A stretch of DNA of 64,000 bases from an uncultured Clostridia bacterium (GCA_947626755.1 CANQTP010000001.1:62001-126000); one strand, 5' to 3'; counted from the stretch's first letter, positions 51,642 to 59,275 are shown. Translations and numbers: made by a program. The notes: generated by a model not told the origin, from the sequence alone.

Positions 51642-54236
51642 ATGTCAAGTATTGATACCAGAAACAGATATGCGGGACTTATTTCCGGTCTGGACACGGA
51701 GGAAATGGTCAAGTCCATGGCTGCCCTCACCAAGAACCGTATTAATTCCCAGAAACAGAAACTCCAGACACTTCAGTGGAAACAGGAATCCTACCGTTCT
51801 ATTATCTCAAAAATACAGGAATTCCAGAATAAGTATCTCCGCATCGAAAGCCCCACTTCCATAAAGGCAAACGCCGTTATGAAGAAGTATCTTGCCACAT
51901 CTTCAAATGACAAGGTCATTACGGCTTCCGCTTCCGCAGGCGCAACTCCTGCAAATTACACAATAAGATCCGCAACAGCTGCAAAGGCTGCTTCCGTATC
52001 TTCCGAGGGATCTGTTTCCGCAGGCGAAGTAAATCTTGATTTTTCAAGAAATGTAAACGGAAAGGAATATTCCGTAAATGTAAACTTTGACGGCGCAGAC
52101 AAGACCATAACTTTCAAGGGCGGCGCAAGCGTTGAAGAATCCAAGCAGAATTTCCTCGACGCCATGAATTCCGCATACAAGGGTTCAATGGCAAAGGATC
52201 AGGAATTCAGATTCAAGGACGGCACATCTACTCTTGTATTTGACAACAAGGGTTCCGAGGAGGACGGCACCGACGGTATCGTCCATACTTTCAATATCGG
52301 TTACAACTCCGAAGGCGTGGGAATTGCAAACACAGGTTACAGCAGGATCTCCACATCTTCTGCGCTGGGTGCTATCAGCTTCAAGCAGGCTCTTGAATCC
52401 GAGGACGGCACTTACAGCATCAACATCAACGGCGTTGATTTTACTTTCAATGAAAATACCACCGTTTCGCAGATGATAAGCAGGATAAACGATTCAGACG
52501 CGGGCGTAACGATCAGTTTCAGCAACGTTTCCCAGAGTTTCAAGATCGAATCCAAGGAAACAGGCGCAGGCTCCGAGATCACAATGTATCAGACCAAGGG
52601 AAATCTTCTCAACGCTCTGTTCAACAAGGAAGCTGATGAGCTGAAACCTGTTGAAGCAACAAAGGGCAAGTACGAGATCGACGTTAAGGGCGATATTACA
52701 GGTACTGTTACAGCGGAACTGAAAGATAAGCTTCTTAACGGTTTCGGCGATGATGACGGCGATGCTGCAAAGATCACGCTCAAGATAGCTGCCGAGGACG
52801 GCGACTTAAAGGAAATTACAATTGACCTTTCCGAAGCTCTCAAAGCCAAGGACGATGGAGCTACATATACCGATGACGAGATCGCAGCGGCTATCAAGGA
52901 TAAGATCAAAGAGCAGTACAATGCCGTTGCAGATGAAGATCACGACCTTAACGATGATTTCTCGGTAAGCTACGACAGCAGCACTGGACAGATCAGCATT
53001 GGTTCTGTTTCACAGAAGCTCACGCTCGGTGAGAACGGCTTCAACATTCAGGTAGGCAGCGGAACTATAGATAATATCCATAAGGCGAACGCTGATGGTT
53101 CATATGTTGTTGCGGAAGGCGTTTCCGAAATGAAGTTCATGCTGGACGGCGAAGAAGTTACCGTTTCGGCTGCAAACGGTTTGGATATTACTCTTAACGA
53201 TCTTGTGGACGCAGGCGTTATCACAATGCAGAAGGACGGTACTATCCTTGCGTCAGGAAATCTTTCACTTACGGACGGAGAATTGGATTCCGAAGAATCC
53301 AAGCTGCTTAATGCAATATTCGGAAAGACTGAAGGCATTGTGGGAGCTTCCGACGGTCAGCTTCTGAGCGCTACAGGTTCAAACAGCAAGATCTCCATCA
53401 GCAGCGACGGCGGCGAGACCTTTACGACTTACACAAGTTCTTCAAATGTATTCAATTTTGACGGAACTTCCATAGATGTTTCCAAGTCGAAGGATTTCAC
53501 AGCGGCTACAGAGGAAGATTATATTACCATAGAAACAGCAAGAGATACAAGCGGACTGAAAGATCTTATCAAGGGATTTGTTGAGGATTACAACAAGCTG
53601 CTTTCCGATCTTTACGGTGAGACTTCCACAAAAAGACCTAAGTCCAGCGGTTCATACTACGATCCTCTTACCGAAGAACAGGAAGAGGAAATGACCGACA
53701 AGGAAATTGAAAAGTGGAACGAAAACGCCAAGATGGGTCTCCTTTACCGCGATAATACCGTTCAGAAGTTCCTTTCAGAGATCAGAGGAGCTATGAATAC
53801 ATATATTGACGGATTCGGACTGTACAACATCGGTGTCAAGCTTACAGACAGCTGGCAGGACAACGGCAAGTTGGAAATAGACGAAAGCAAGCTTGATACT
53901 GCCATCAGCGCATACGGAGATAAGCTTGCAGATCTGTTCACGGATCCTCAGAACGGTCTTGCGGCAAAGCTGGAATCTGTTGTTGACAAGGCAATTTCCA
54001 CAAAAACCAAAAAGTATGGTTATCTCACATCGCTTGCAGGTGCGGAAAACACCAAGACCGATACGGATAACCTTATCTACAGGCAGATAGAGTCCATCAA
54101 GAAGATAATAGATAAGCTCAATGAAAAGTATGAAGCTGAACAGGAGCGTTACTGGAAGCAGTTCTCGGCTCTTGAGACCTACATGGCAAATATGCAGGCT
54201 CAGATGTCCTACTTTACAGATACCTCAACAGGCTGA
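51642..54236 (+). CDS. fliD: Flagellar filament cap protein FliD (enlarged)
   Basis: Filament cap (HAP2) that folds flagellin subunits at the growing tip. The N-terminal DTRNRYAGLISGLDTEEMVK (about residues 4-23), SLQWKQESYRS-like TLQWKQESYRSIISKIQEF and the C-terminal domain (TSGLKDLIKGFVEDYNKLL from about residue 640; YWKQFSALETYMANMQAQMS near the end) are typical. The length of 864 residues is well above the usual 450-700. The central part (about 200-620) holds acidic Ig-like inserts, e.g. ISIGSVSQKLTLGENGFNIQ. The gene follows csrA by 24 nt. Beyond its stop lies an unusual 267-nt gap before fliS. Confidence 0.95.
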   Translation: MSSIDTRNRYAGLISGLDTEEMVKSMAALTKNRINSQKQKLQTLQWKQESYRSIISKIQEFQNKYLRIESPTSIKANAVMKKYLATSSNDKVITASASAGATPANYTIRSATAAKAASVSSEGSVSAGEVNLDFSRNVNGKEYSVNVNFDGADKTITFKGGASVEESKQNFLDAMNSAYKGSMAKDQEFRFKDGTSTLVFDNKGSEEDGTDGIVHTFNIGYNSEGVGIANTGYSRISTSSALGAISFKQALESEDGTYSININGVDFTFNENTTVSQMISRINDSDAGVTISFSNVSQSFKIESKETGAGSEITMYQTKGNLLNALFNKEADELKPVEATKGKYEIDVKGDITGTVTAELKDKLLNGFGDDDGDAAKITLKIAAEDGDLKEITIDLSEALKAKDDGATYTDDEIAAAIKDKIKEQYNAVADEDHDLNDDFSVSYDSSTGQISIGSVSQKLTLGENGFNIQVGSGTIDNIHKANADGSYVVAEGVSEMKFMLDGEEVTVSAANGLDITLNDLVDAGVITMQKDGTILASGNLSLTDGELDSEESKLLNAIFGKTEGIVGASDGQLLSATGSNSKISISSDGGETFTTYTSSSNVFNFDGTSIDVSKSKDFTAATEEDYITIETARDTSGLKDLIKGFVEDYNKLLSDLYGETSTKRPKSSGSYYDPLTEEQEEEMTDKEIEKWNENAKMGLLYRDNTVQKFLSEIRGAMNTYIDGFGLYNIGVKLTDSWQDNGKLEIDESKLDTAISAYGDKLADLFTDPQNGLAAKLESVVDKAISTKTKKYGYLTSLAGAENTKTDTDNLIYRQIESIKKIIDKLNEKYEAEQERYWKQFSALETYMANMQAQMSYFTDTSTG

Positions 54237-54280
54237 TAATCAAGATTATTCCTAAAAGGCAATATATCCGCCGAATGGTG

Positions 54281-54450
54281 CTTGCATGGAAGCGGCAACC
54301 GGCAGGGAAGTCGGCATGGAAGCCATTAAAACGGCATGGAAGCCGTAAGCAGCATGGAAAGCGGCATACAGCAAGGAAGCTGCAAACAGCGAAGGATCGC
54401 AGTGAGCGGCAGGGACGCAGCGGCGGGAACATCGGCAGGGCGGCGGGAAA
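54281..54450 (+). ncRNA. Array of GGA-loop hairpins, candidate CsrA-binding/sequestering RNA
   Basis: Eight ANGGA motifs start at 54286, 54304, 54316, 54336, 54354, 54373, 54392 and 54411, i.e. every 12-20 nt and mostly 18-20. Most lie in loops of 6-7 nt closed by short stems. Examples: CCGGC/GTCGG (54299-54303, 54310-54314; loop AGGGAA), ACGGC/GCCGT (54331-54335, 54342-54346; loop ATGGAA), GCAGC/GCGGC (54349-54353, 54361-54365), CAGC/GCTG (54369-54372, 54379-54382; loop AAGGAA) and GCGA/TCGC (54389-54392, 54397-54400). Two CGGGA motifs follow (54424, 54444). The layout resembles CsrB/RsmZ RNAs. No separate promoter or terminator is obvious, so it is probably part of the operon mRNA between fliD and fliS. 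Confidence 0.6.
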
Positions 54451-54503
54451 CCGTTCCCCTGCACGGTATTGCCTTAAAAATATTCTGAAAGGAAATGGTC
54501 ATA

Positions 54504-54872
54504 GTGTTGCAGAATCCGTACCAGAAATATATGCAGCAAAATGTAACAACAATGACTCCGGGACAGCTTGTAGTTGCTCTTTATGACAAAGCCATAACCG
54601 AACTTAACAAAGCGATATATTTTATTGATGAAGAACCCAGTATTCCCAAGGCGCACAATTCAATAACAAGGGTCGCGGATATTGTGGACACACTTGATTC
54701 AAATCTTAAAGAAAAGTATGAAATATCGCAGAATCTTGCGTCAATGTATCAGTATTTCCGCGAAAATCTGATAAAAGCAAATGTTAAGAAGGATTCGGAA
54801 ATATTAAAGGGACTCCTTCCGTTTTTTCAGGAATTGCGTGACGCATTTGCGGAGGCTTCAAAGGGTTTCTGA
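54504..54872 (+). CDS. fliS: Flagellin export chaperone FliS
   Basis: A helical-bundle chaperone of about 122 residues that keeps flagellin unfolded for export. LQNPYQKYMQQNVTTMTPGQ (residues 2-21) followed by LVVALYDKAI is the family hallmark, and the amphipathic helices continue to the end. The start is uncertain: ATG 54495 lies only about 2 nt after AAAGGA, whereas GTG 54504 (or TTG 54507) has a suitable distance; GTG is used here. The SD itself contains a GGA and lies just after the GGA-hairpin array, so CsrA binding there could affect translation. It is followed 19 nt later by a FliT-like gene. Confidence 0.93.
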   Translation: MLQNPYQKYMQQNVTTMTPGQLVVALYDKAITELNKAIYFIDEEPSIPKAHNSITRVADIVDTLDSNLKEKYEISQNLASMYQYFRENLIKANVKKDSEILKGLLPFFQELRDAFAEASKGF

Positions 54873-54891
54873 GATATAGGGGGAAGCTGTT

Positions 54892-55356
54892 ATGAATACG
54901 ATCTTAGACCTTATGGAACGCAAAGTGCAGCAGATGGAACGTTACAGCGAGATCACCAACCGTATGCTGTATGAGGATATAGACGGTGTGGGGGAGCTGA
55001 TCGAGGAGCGTCAGAAGCTTATAACTTCTATGGACGGCATTTCTCTGGACATAAAAAAATACATAAGCGAACAGTCGATGGAAAATCAGGATACGCTCAA
55101 CAGGCTCATGCAGTTTGAAGATATAGAAGGTCTGAACGGCGAACTTGTAGAACTCCAGAGCAAGATAAGGCATATCCGAGAACTTAATGACAGGATCGTT
55201 CAGGACGACAAAAACGCATACGACCGTTTGGGGAAAATGCGCGACGAACTTCGGGAACGCCTTGAACAGTCGGCTAAGGGCAAGAAAGTTATTGACTATT
55301 TTGCGCAGACATCTATCAATGTAAATAAAGGCTCAAAGCTGAATATTTCCAATTGA
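54892..55356 (+). CDS. FliT-like flagellar chaperone
   Basis: A 154-residue all-helical, strongly charged protein directly downstream of fliS, the position of fliT (FliD chaperone). LDLMERKVQQMERYSEITNR, then DGVGELIEERQKLITSMDGI, and a long amphipathic helix from about residue 70 to 128 (GELVELQSKIRHIRELNDRI; YDRLGKMRDELRERLEQSAK) fit the FlgN/FliT helical-hairpin fold. Sequence identity within this family is too low to distinguish FliT from FlgN, so context decides. It is the last gene of the operon; a GC hairpin and a tRNA gene follow. Confidence 0.75.
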   Translation: MNTILDLMERKVQQMERYSEITNRMLYEDIDGVGELIEERQKLITSMDGISLDIKKYISEQSMENQDTLNRLMQFEDIEGLNGELVELQSKIRHIRELNDRIVQDDKNAYDRLGKMRDELRERLEQSAKGKKVIDYFAQTSINVNKGSKLNISN

Positions 55357-55382
55357 TACTTGTCAATAATATAAACAAATGC

Positions 55383-55413
55383 TGCCGGGCTGAAAACGGT
55401 CCGGCAATCTTTA
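55383..55413 (+). terminator. Hairpin ending the flagellar operon
   Basis: TGCCGG (55383-55388) pairs with CCGGCA (55401-55406) and ATCTTTAT follows. The T-tract is short, so read-through into the tRNA is possible. Confidence 0.55.
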
Positions 55414-55414
55414 T

Positions 55415-55491
55415 GCGTCTGTAGCTCAGTTGGATAGAGCGTCGGACTCCGACTCCGGAGGTCGCAGGTTCGAATCCTGTCAGGCGCACCA
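55415..55491 (+). tRNA. tRNA-Arg (anticodon CCG)
   Basis: A full cloverleaf can be folded. The acceptor GCGTCTG pairs with CAGGCGC (55481-55487), and the D-stem is GCTC/GAGC. The anticodon stem TCGGA/TCCGG has loop CTCCGAC with CCG at 55449-55451. The T-stem is GCAGG/CCTGT around TTCGAAT. The CCA end is encoded (55489-55491). It reads the arginine codon CGG. Repeat copy 5 starts at the next base. Confidence 0.97.
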
Positions 55492-55700
55492 CAAGGCTGA
55501 GGCGGGGGAGCCCCCGCGGGCTTTTTCAGGCAAAGTTTTGTGATCCCTTGCCTAAATATAATGTGCGGCAAAGCAAAGCGGGGTCTGCTTCAGGCGTTTT
55601 TTTCGTGCGTTTATGCCTGAATATAATGTGCGGCATAGCAAAGCGGGATCTGAAAATGAAAAATTTTCCGTCTTTATTGGCGGAAAATTTTTATAATTTC
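55492..55700 (+). repeat. Dispersed gene-end repeat, copy 5, with internal duplication
   Basis: It starts directly after the tRNA CCA. Hairpin GCGGGGGAGCCCCCGC (55502-55517), core TTCAGGCAAAGTTTTGTGAT (55525-55544), then GCCTAAATATAATGTGCGGC (from 55550). The stretch is repeated 65 nt later (GCCTGAATATAATGTGCGGC, from 55615), both followed by A-AGCAAAGCGGG-TCTG. It ends with AAATTTTCCGTC/GGCGGAAAATTT and TTTAT (terminator). The rest of the gap to 56017 holds a second terminator and the tetR promoter, and I see no gene. Confidence 0.82.
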
Positions 55701-55774
55701 AGCTTTTATTCATGGTATCACAGTGCAGAAGGCAGAAAAGCTTTAACTGAAAATAATCAAATAACGTTGGTAAA

Positions 55775-55812
55775 ACGGCAAACAGATCTCATTTTCTGTT
55801 TGCTGTTTTTTA
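55775..55812 (+). terminator. Rho-independent terminator
   Basis: CGGCAAACAGA and TCTGTTTGCTG pair around TCTCATTT and run into TTTTTTATAT. No gene of its own lies just upstream; it may be a back-up for tRNA or operon read-through. Confidence 0.85.
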
Positions 55813-55944
55813 TATCACGGTCAAAAGTCAGATCGGGATAGCCGTGAAGTTGATTTCAGAGCGTTTTATTTTAAAAATTTTAACAGACAAGCGTTTCTGA
55901 TTTTGTTTATTGCGACAAAATTTATGCAAATTACATTTCTCTGC

Positions 55945-55992
55945 TTGACAAAGGAAGTATTGTAATTTATAATATAATTAATGTTATATAAC
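55945..55992 (+). promoter_or_regulatory. Promoter and palindrome upstream of the tetR-type gene
   Basis: TTGACA (55945-55950), 17 nt, TATAAT (55968-55973), then the perfect palindrome GTTATATAAC (55983-55992) near the transcription start, a candidate site for autoregulation by the TetR-type product. Confidence 0.8.
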
Positions 55993-56017
55993 GCAGATTA
56001 TAAAAAGGAGAAAGATC

Positions 56018-56590
56018 ATGCCGCCGAAAGCAAAAATTACAAAAGAAATGATCATTGACGCTGCTTTTGAAATTGCCCGCGAAACAGGTGCGGAAAATAT
56101 CAATGCAAGAACCGTTGCGGAAAAGCTGAAATGTTCCACACAGCCTGTTATGTATCACTTTGCAACAATTGAAGAATTGAAAAAAGCTGCCTATGCAAAA
56201 GCAGACAGCTATCATTCAGAATATCTGATGAATATTGAAGATACGCGCAAAGGCGTTATGCTTGGGATCGGACTGAATTATATCCGTTTTGCTATGGAAG
56301 AACCGCATTTGTTCCGTTTTCTTTTCCAATCAGATCATTTTAACGGAACTACTTTGCTTGAAATGATAGATTCCGAAGAGCTTGAGCCTGTTCTTTCGGC
56401 AATGCAGATAGCAGTTGTAGGAAATAAAGAGCAGGTAAAAGAGATCTTTATAACAATTTTTTTATTTGCTCACGGATATGCAAGCATTATCGCCAACAAT
56501 TCATTAAAATACGACGAGGAAATTATAAGATCCCATTTAGAACGTGCATACAGAGGTGCAGTATTGGCTGTAAAGGAGAAATTGAAATGA
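56018..56590 (+). CDS. TetR-family transcriptional regulator
   Basis: A 190-residue regulator. The N-terminal helix-turn-helix (ITKEMIIDAAFEIARETGAE, then INARTVAEKLKCSTQPVMYH, then F) is typical TetR; the C-terminal ligand-binding half (about 60-190) is helical and diverged (AMEEPHLFRFLFQSDHF and FAHGYASIIANNSLKYDEEI recall the WHG/TetR_C_33-type groups). It overlaps the CPBP protease gene by 4 nt, so it is likely to regulate that gene together with itself through the upstream palindrome. The ligand is unknown. Confidence 0.92.
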   Translation: MPPKAKITKEMIIDAAFEIARETGAENINARTVAEKLKCSTQPVMYHFATIEELKKAAYAKADSYHSEYLMNIEDTRKGVMLGIGLNYIRFAMEEPHLFRFLFQSDHFNGTTLLEMIDSEELEPVLSAMQIAVVGNKEQVKEIFITIFLFAHGYASIIANNSLKYDEEIIRSHLERAYRGAVLAVKEKLK

Positions 56591-57258
56591 AAGATCAACA
56601 GGTGTTCGGCGATAACAAAAAATATTTTTTTCTTACGATCATAGGCGCGGCAATAATGATATTATTAACGGCGGCAAAGGTTGTACCGTCCTCAAAAATA
56701 GCAGGATATTCCGTATTTGCGGGGATCGCATTTTTCTTTATTACGGAAGCTGTATGCAAAGAAAAAAATTCGGGACTGCGTTTTAATACTATTTTGGCGG
56801 ATCTTAAAAAGCCGGGTATAATTATCTGGCTGCTGCTGCCGATAGTGAGCGGGATCATAACGAATATTATCGGCGGTCTGATATTCCGCGAAGAATTTAT
56901 TTCCCATGTAATAGGACGGGCAGATGATTTTCTGTCTTTTGATAAAATTGCACTGCTGATATTTCAGATAATTATTGCAGCTTTTGGTGAGGAAATTGCA
57001 TATCGGGGATTTTTCTTTGGAAAAACTTCAAAAATATTTCCTGTTTGGTTATGTGCGGTAGTTTCATCGGCTGTTTTTGCAGCGGGACACATTGCCGCAG
57101 GGAATATAAGCATTGTAATTTATGATGTTTTCACCGTATTTATTGACAGTCTGATATTTTCGGTCATTTATTATAAATCGGGCAATTGTGTTATAAGTAC
57201 ATTTTCGCATATTCTTGCAAATGCGGCAGTGCTTATTGAAGTATTTCTATTCTTTTAA
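56587..57258 (+). CDS. CPBP-family intramembrane metalloprotease
   Basis: A 223-residue membrane protein with about six to seven helices and the CPBP (Abi/RCE1-like) motifs: EEIAYRGFFFG (about residues 134-144, Glu-Glu and Arg), AAGHIAAGN (about 164-172) and FSHILANAAV (about 204-213, metal His and Asn). Bacterial members act in bacteriocin self-immunity, peptide maturation or membrane-stress responses; none of these can be assigned here. It is translated through a TGA/ATGA overlap from the regulator gene. There are no bacteriocin-like small genes nearby. The region after its stop (57259-57353) has no clear terminator. Confidence 0.9.
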   Translation: MKDQQVFGDNKKYFFLTIIGAAIMILLTAAKVVPSSKIAGYSVFAGIAFFFITEAVCKEKNSGLRFNTILADLKKPGIIIWLLLPIVSGIITNIIGGLIFREEFISHVIGRADDFLSFDKIALLIFQIIIAAFGEEIAYRGFFFGKTSKIFPVWLCAVVSSAVFAAGHIAAGNISIVIYDVFTVFIDSLIFSVIYYKSGNCVISTFSHILANAAVLIEVFLFF

Positions 57259-57353
57259 GTAAAATAAAATTATATATCATGACAAAAATTGATTTTTATA
57301 TAAAATATAGATCGGGATATTTATAAGTATCTGAATATTAAAAGTTTAATAGT

Positions 57354-58020
57354 TTACCGTGCCGAAGACACTTCCTGTTTTCTGTACCGGTCAAAGCCGT
57401 TTCTGCCGTTCTTTTTTACTATGTAAAGTGCATCATCGGCGCAGGATTCAGGTCCTTTAAGGTCGTCCGCGTCATTCGGGAACATTGCCGCTCCGCAGCT
57501 GAATGTAAGAGTAAAATTGCCGCATTCCTCCGCATTGTCGCAGGGCTTTACAGACTTTGCTTTTTCCCGAAGAAGCTCTATCATACCGCTCACCTTGTCT
57601 TTATCACCGTTCCGAACGAGCAGGACAAATTCATCACCGCCATATCTTGATATATAACTGTTTTCTCCGAAAATTTCCTTTAGCGCGGCAGAAAATCCGA
57701 CAAGTATCCTGTCCCCTGCTTCATGTCCGAACTTGTGCGCACCGGATTATATTATCCGAAGCTGCTTCCATGAGCCATATTTCCGCATCATCGGTCAGAG
57801 ACTCGGTATATGCCATATTCTGAATTTCTTGTATCATAACGTTCCGGTAACTGCTGTCAAGGTTTTTGACAATAAGATATATATTTTTTCGCCCGTCAAC
57901 TATTTCGTTAAGCGGTTGAAAATCAGGCGGCGGCGAAGAATTCTGCCCGCTGTCTGCGCTTCCCGAACAGCCCGAAAGTATCAGGATAATGCTTATCAGC
58001 AAAACGGTCAAACGCTTCAT
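57354..58020 (-). pseudogene. Broken GGDEF-domain lipoprotein gene
   Basis: Two out-of-frame pieces are visible on -. The first (58020 to 57721) encodes a lipoprotein start (MKRLTVLLISIILILSGCSG) and about 80 further residues ending in WLMEAASDN. The second (about 57745 to 57354) encodes the GGDEF domain from its GHEAGDRILVGFS region through SRYGGDEFVLLVRNG to FTLTFSCGAAMFPND and ADDALYIVKKNGRNGF. Everything normally between, including the first part of the GGDEF fold (the metal Asp and 'D-N-D' turn) and any linker, is missing, and the frame shifts at about 57735-57745. So it is a decayed diguanylate-cyclase gene caused by an internal deletion; an expressed C-terminal piece is unlikely to be active. 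Confidence 0.8.
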
Positions 58021-58150
58021 TGAGTTATACCCTCCCATATCTTTTATCCGGACACTGAAAACAAACAATATATAAATGCATTATAACACACAATTCATTT
58101 TATGTCAATCAATTTTTGCATATATATTAATAAAATATCTCTGCAAAATT

Positions 58151-58197
58151 AAAAGAGAAGATAAGCATTTAACGCCTATCTTCTCTTTTTTATTTTT
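58151..58197. terminator. Bidirectional terminator
   Basis: AAAAGAGAAGATA-GC (58151-58166) pairs with GC-TATCTTCTCTTTT (58174-58189), followed by TTATTTTTT on + and TTTTAATTTT on -. It ends the small XRE gene on -. Confidence 0.88.
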
Positions 58198-58276
58198 TAA
58201 CATTTTTGATTTTGATAATAAAACATATTAAACACGACATTTTTATCAAAGCACTGCGAAAAACGAATATTGTTCA

Positions 58277-58522
58277 CTATTCTATTTCCTGCTCAAGATC
58301 ATCAAATTCCGGAGAACTGAAAAACTCTCCAAGGCTCATATTCAAACCATCACACAATATCTTGATAGTCGTGATAGAAACATTTTTACGTTTTTCGTCA
58401 AGCAGGCTGTACACAGTTGATGGTGTCACTCCCGATATGTTTGCAAGTTCATTCGCAGCAATTTCTCGTTCTTTGCAGATGTTTTTGATGCGCTCCACAA
58501 CAGCGTTTTTCACTGCTGACAT
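58277..58522 (-). CDS. Small XRE-family (Cro/C1-type) DNA-binding protein
   Basis: An 81-residue protein that is little more than a helix-turn-helix: ERIKNICKEREIAANELANI, then SGVTPSTVYSLLDEKRKNVS, then a third helix TIKILCDGLNMSLGEFF. The tail is acidic (PEFDDLEQEIE). Such minimal regulators accompany many mobile or defence genes and also control adjacent divergent genes. It lies divergent to a SLOG-domain gene, with about 150 nt between. A near-palindromic stretch in that gap (TTTATG...CATAAA, about 58569-58603) is a candidate operator. Confidence 0.88.
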   Translation of the reverse strand: MSAVKNAVVERIKNICKEREIAANELANISGVTPSTVYSLLDEKRKNVSITTIKILCDGLNMSLGEFFSSPEFDDLEQEIE

Positions 58523-58642
58523 AACACCACCGCCTTGATACTTTTTTTATCATTATACAAAATTTTACGTTTATGCGTGTACGCACTTGCGTATATCATA
58601 AATTTATGTTATGATAATAAAAAGTATTCAAGTAAAACAAAA

Positions 58643-58662
58643 ATCGGTCATTAAAGACCGAT
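58643..58662 (+). promoter_or_regulatory. Leader hairpin before the SLOG gene
   Basis: ATCGGTC (58643-58649) pairs perfectly with GACCGAT (58656-58662), ending 2 nt before AAAGGAG, the SD for ATG 58676. It may affect translation or mRNA stability. Confidence 0.55.
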
Positions 58663-58675
58663 GAAAGGAGTTTAT

Positions 58676-59158
58676 ATGTCATCAATCAGTTTTACCGGAC
58701 ACAGGACTTTGCCGGAAGATACAAGTGAATTATCGGAGTATCTGTATGAAAAGTCGGAAGAAGCCATAATATCCGGCGTTACAGGTTTCTATTTTGGAGG
58801 AGCTTATGGGTGGGATCAGTTTTCATTTCTTGTTGTTTTAAAACTGCGTGAAAAATATCCGCATATCAGGCTGAATCTGGTTTTGCCCTGCTCCAATGCG
58901 GAGCAGACAGCAAATTGGAAAGAAAAAAATAAAGCGGAATTTTACCGCATATTATCCCTTGCCGATTCTGTGGAGTACACATCGGAGCATTACTTCAACG
59001 GTTGTATGAAACTGCGGAACGCACGCCTTGTGGAATATGCGGATATTTGTTTCTGCTATTTTGATCCGAAAAGACAGAGAAGCGGCACGGCGCAAACTGT
59101 AAGAATGGCACAGAAAAAAGGAATTCCTATATTCAATTTTTGGAACTTGGACAAATGA
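58676..59158 (+). CDS. SLOG-family (DUF1273/YpsA-like) nucleotide-binding protein
   Basis: A 160-residue Rossmann-like protein. SISFTGHRTLPEDTSEL at the start, GFYFGGAYGWDQFSFLVVL (about residues 38-56) and the C-terminal SGTAQTVRMAQKKGIPIFN (about 136-154) are the SLOG/LOG-like nucleotide-binding signatures; the Gly-Gly-Ala..D loop replaces the usual GGA-x-G(A)-D. SLOG domains bind nucleotides or ADP-ribose derivatives and occur in sensing and defence systems, but many stand-alone copies are uncharacterised. ATG 58676 is used because the ATG at 58661 contains the SD. The gene is divergent to the XRE gene. Confidence 0.82.
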   Translation: MSSISFTGHRTLPEDTSELSEYLYEKSEEAIISGVTGFYFGGAYGWDQFSFLVVLKLREKYPHIRLNLVLPCSNAEQTANWKEKNKAEFYRILSLADSVEYTSEHYFNGCMKLRNARLVEYADICFCYFDPKRQRSGTAQTVRMAQKKGIPIFNFWNLDK

Positions 59159-59275
59159 AAATGCCCTCCGCACTTTGACAAAAGGCAGCATTTGCTCTTG
59201 ATCGGCAGATCCGGTTATATTTTCTTTACAAATTTTTAAATCATTGGAATACTGTGTACTTTTACAATATAATCA

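Noticed and set aside
54275-54586. 103-codon frame in the fliD-fliS gap with Arg/Lys-rich repeats
   Set aside because: It comes from reading the GGA-hairpin array as codons, has no SD and runs into fliS in another frame.
55296-55571. Open frame on - across the tRNA-Arg gene with an IRTCDLRSRSPTLYPTEL-like product
   Set aside because: This is the well-known spurious reading of tRNA genes; it covers the tRNA and repeat copy 5.
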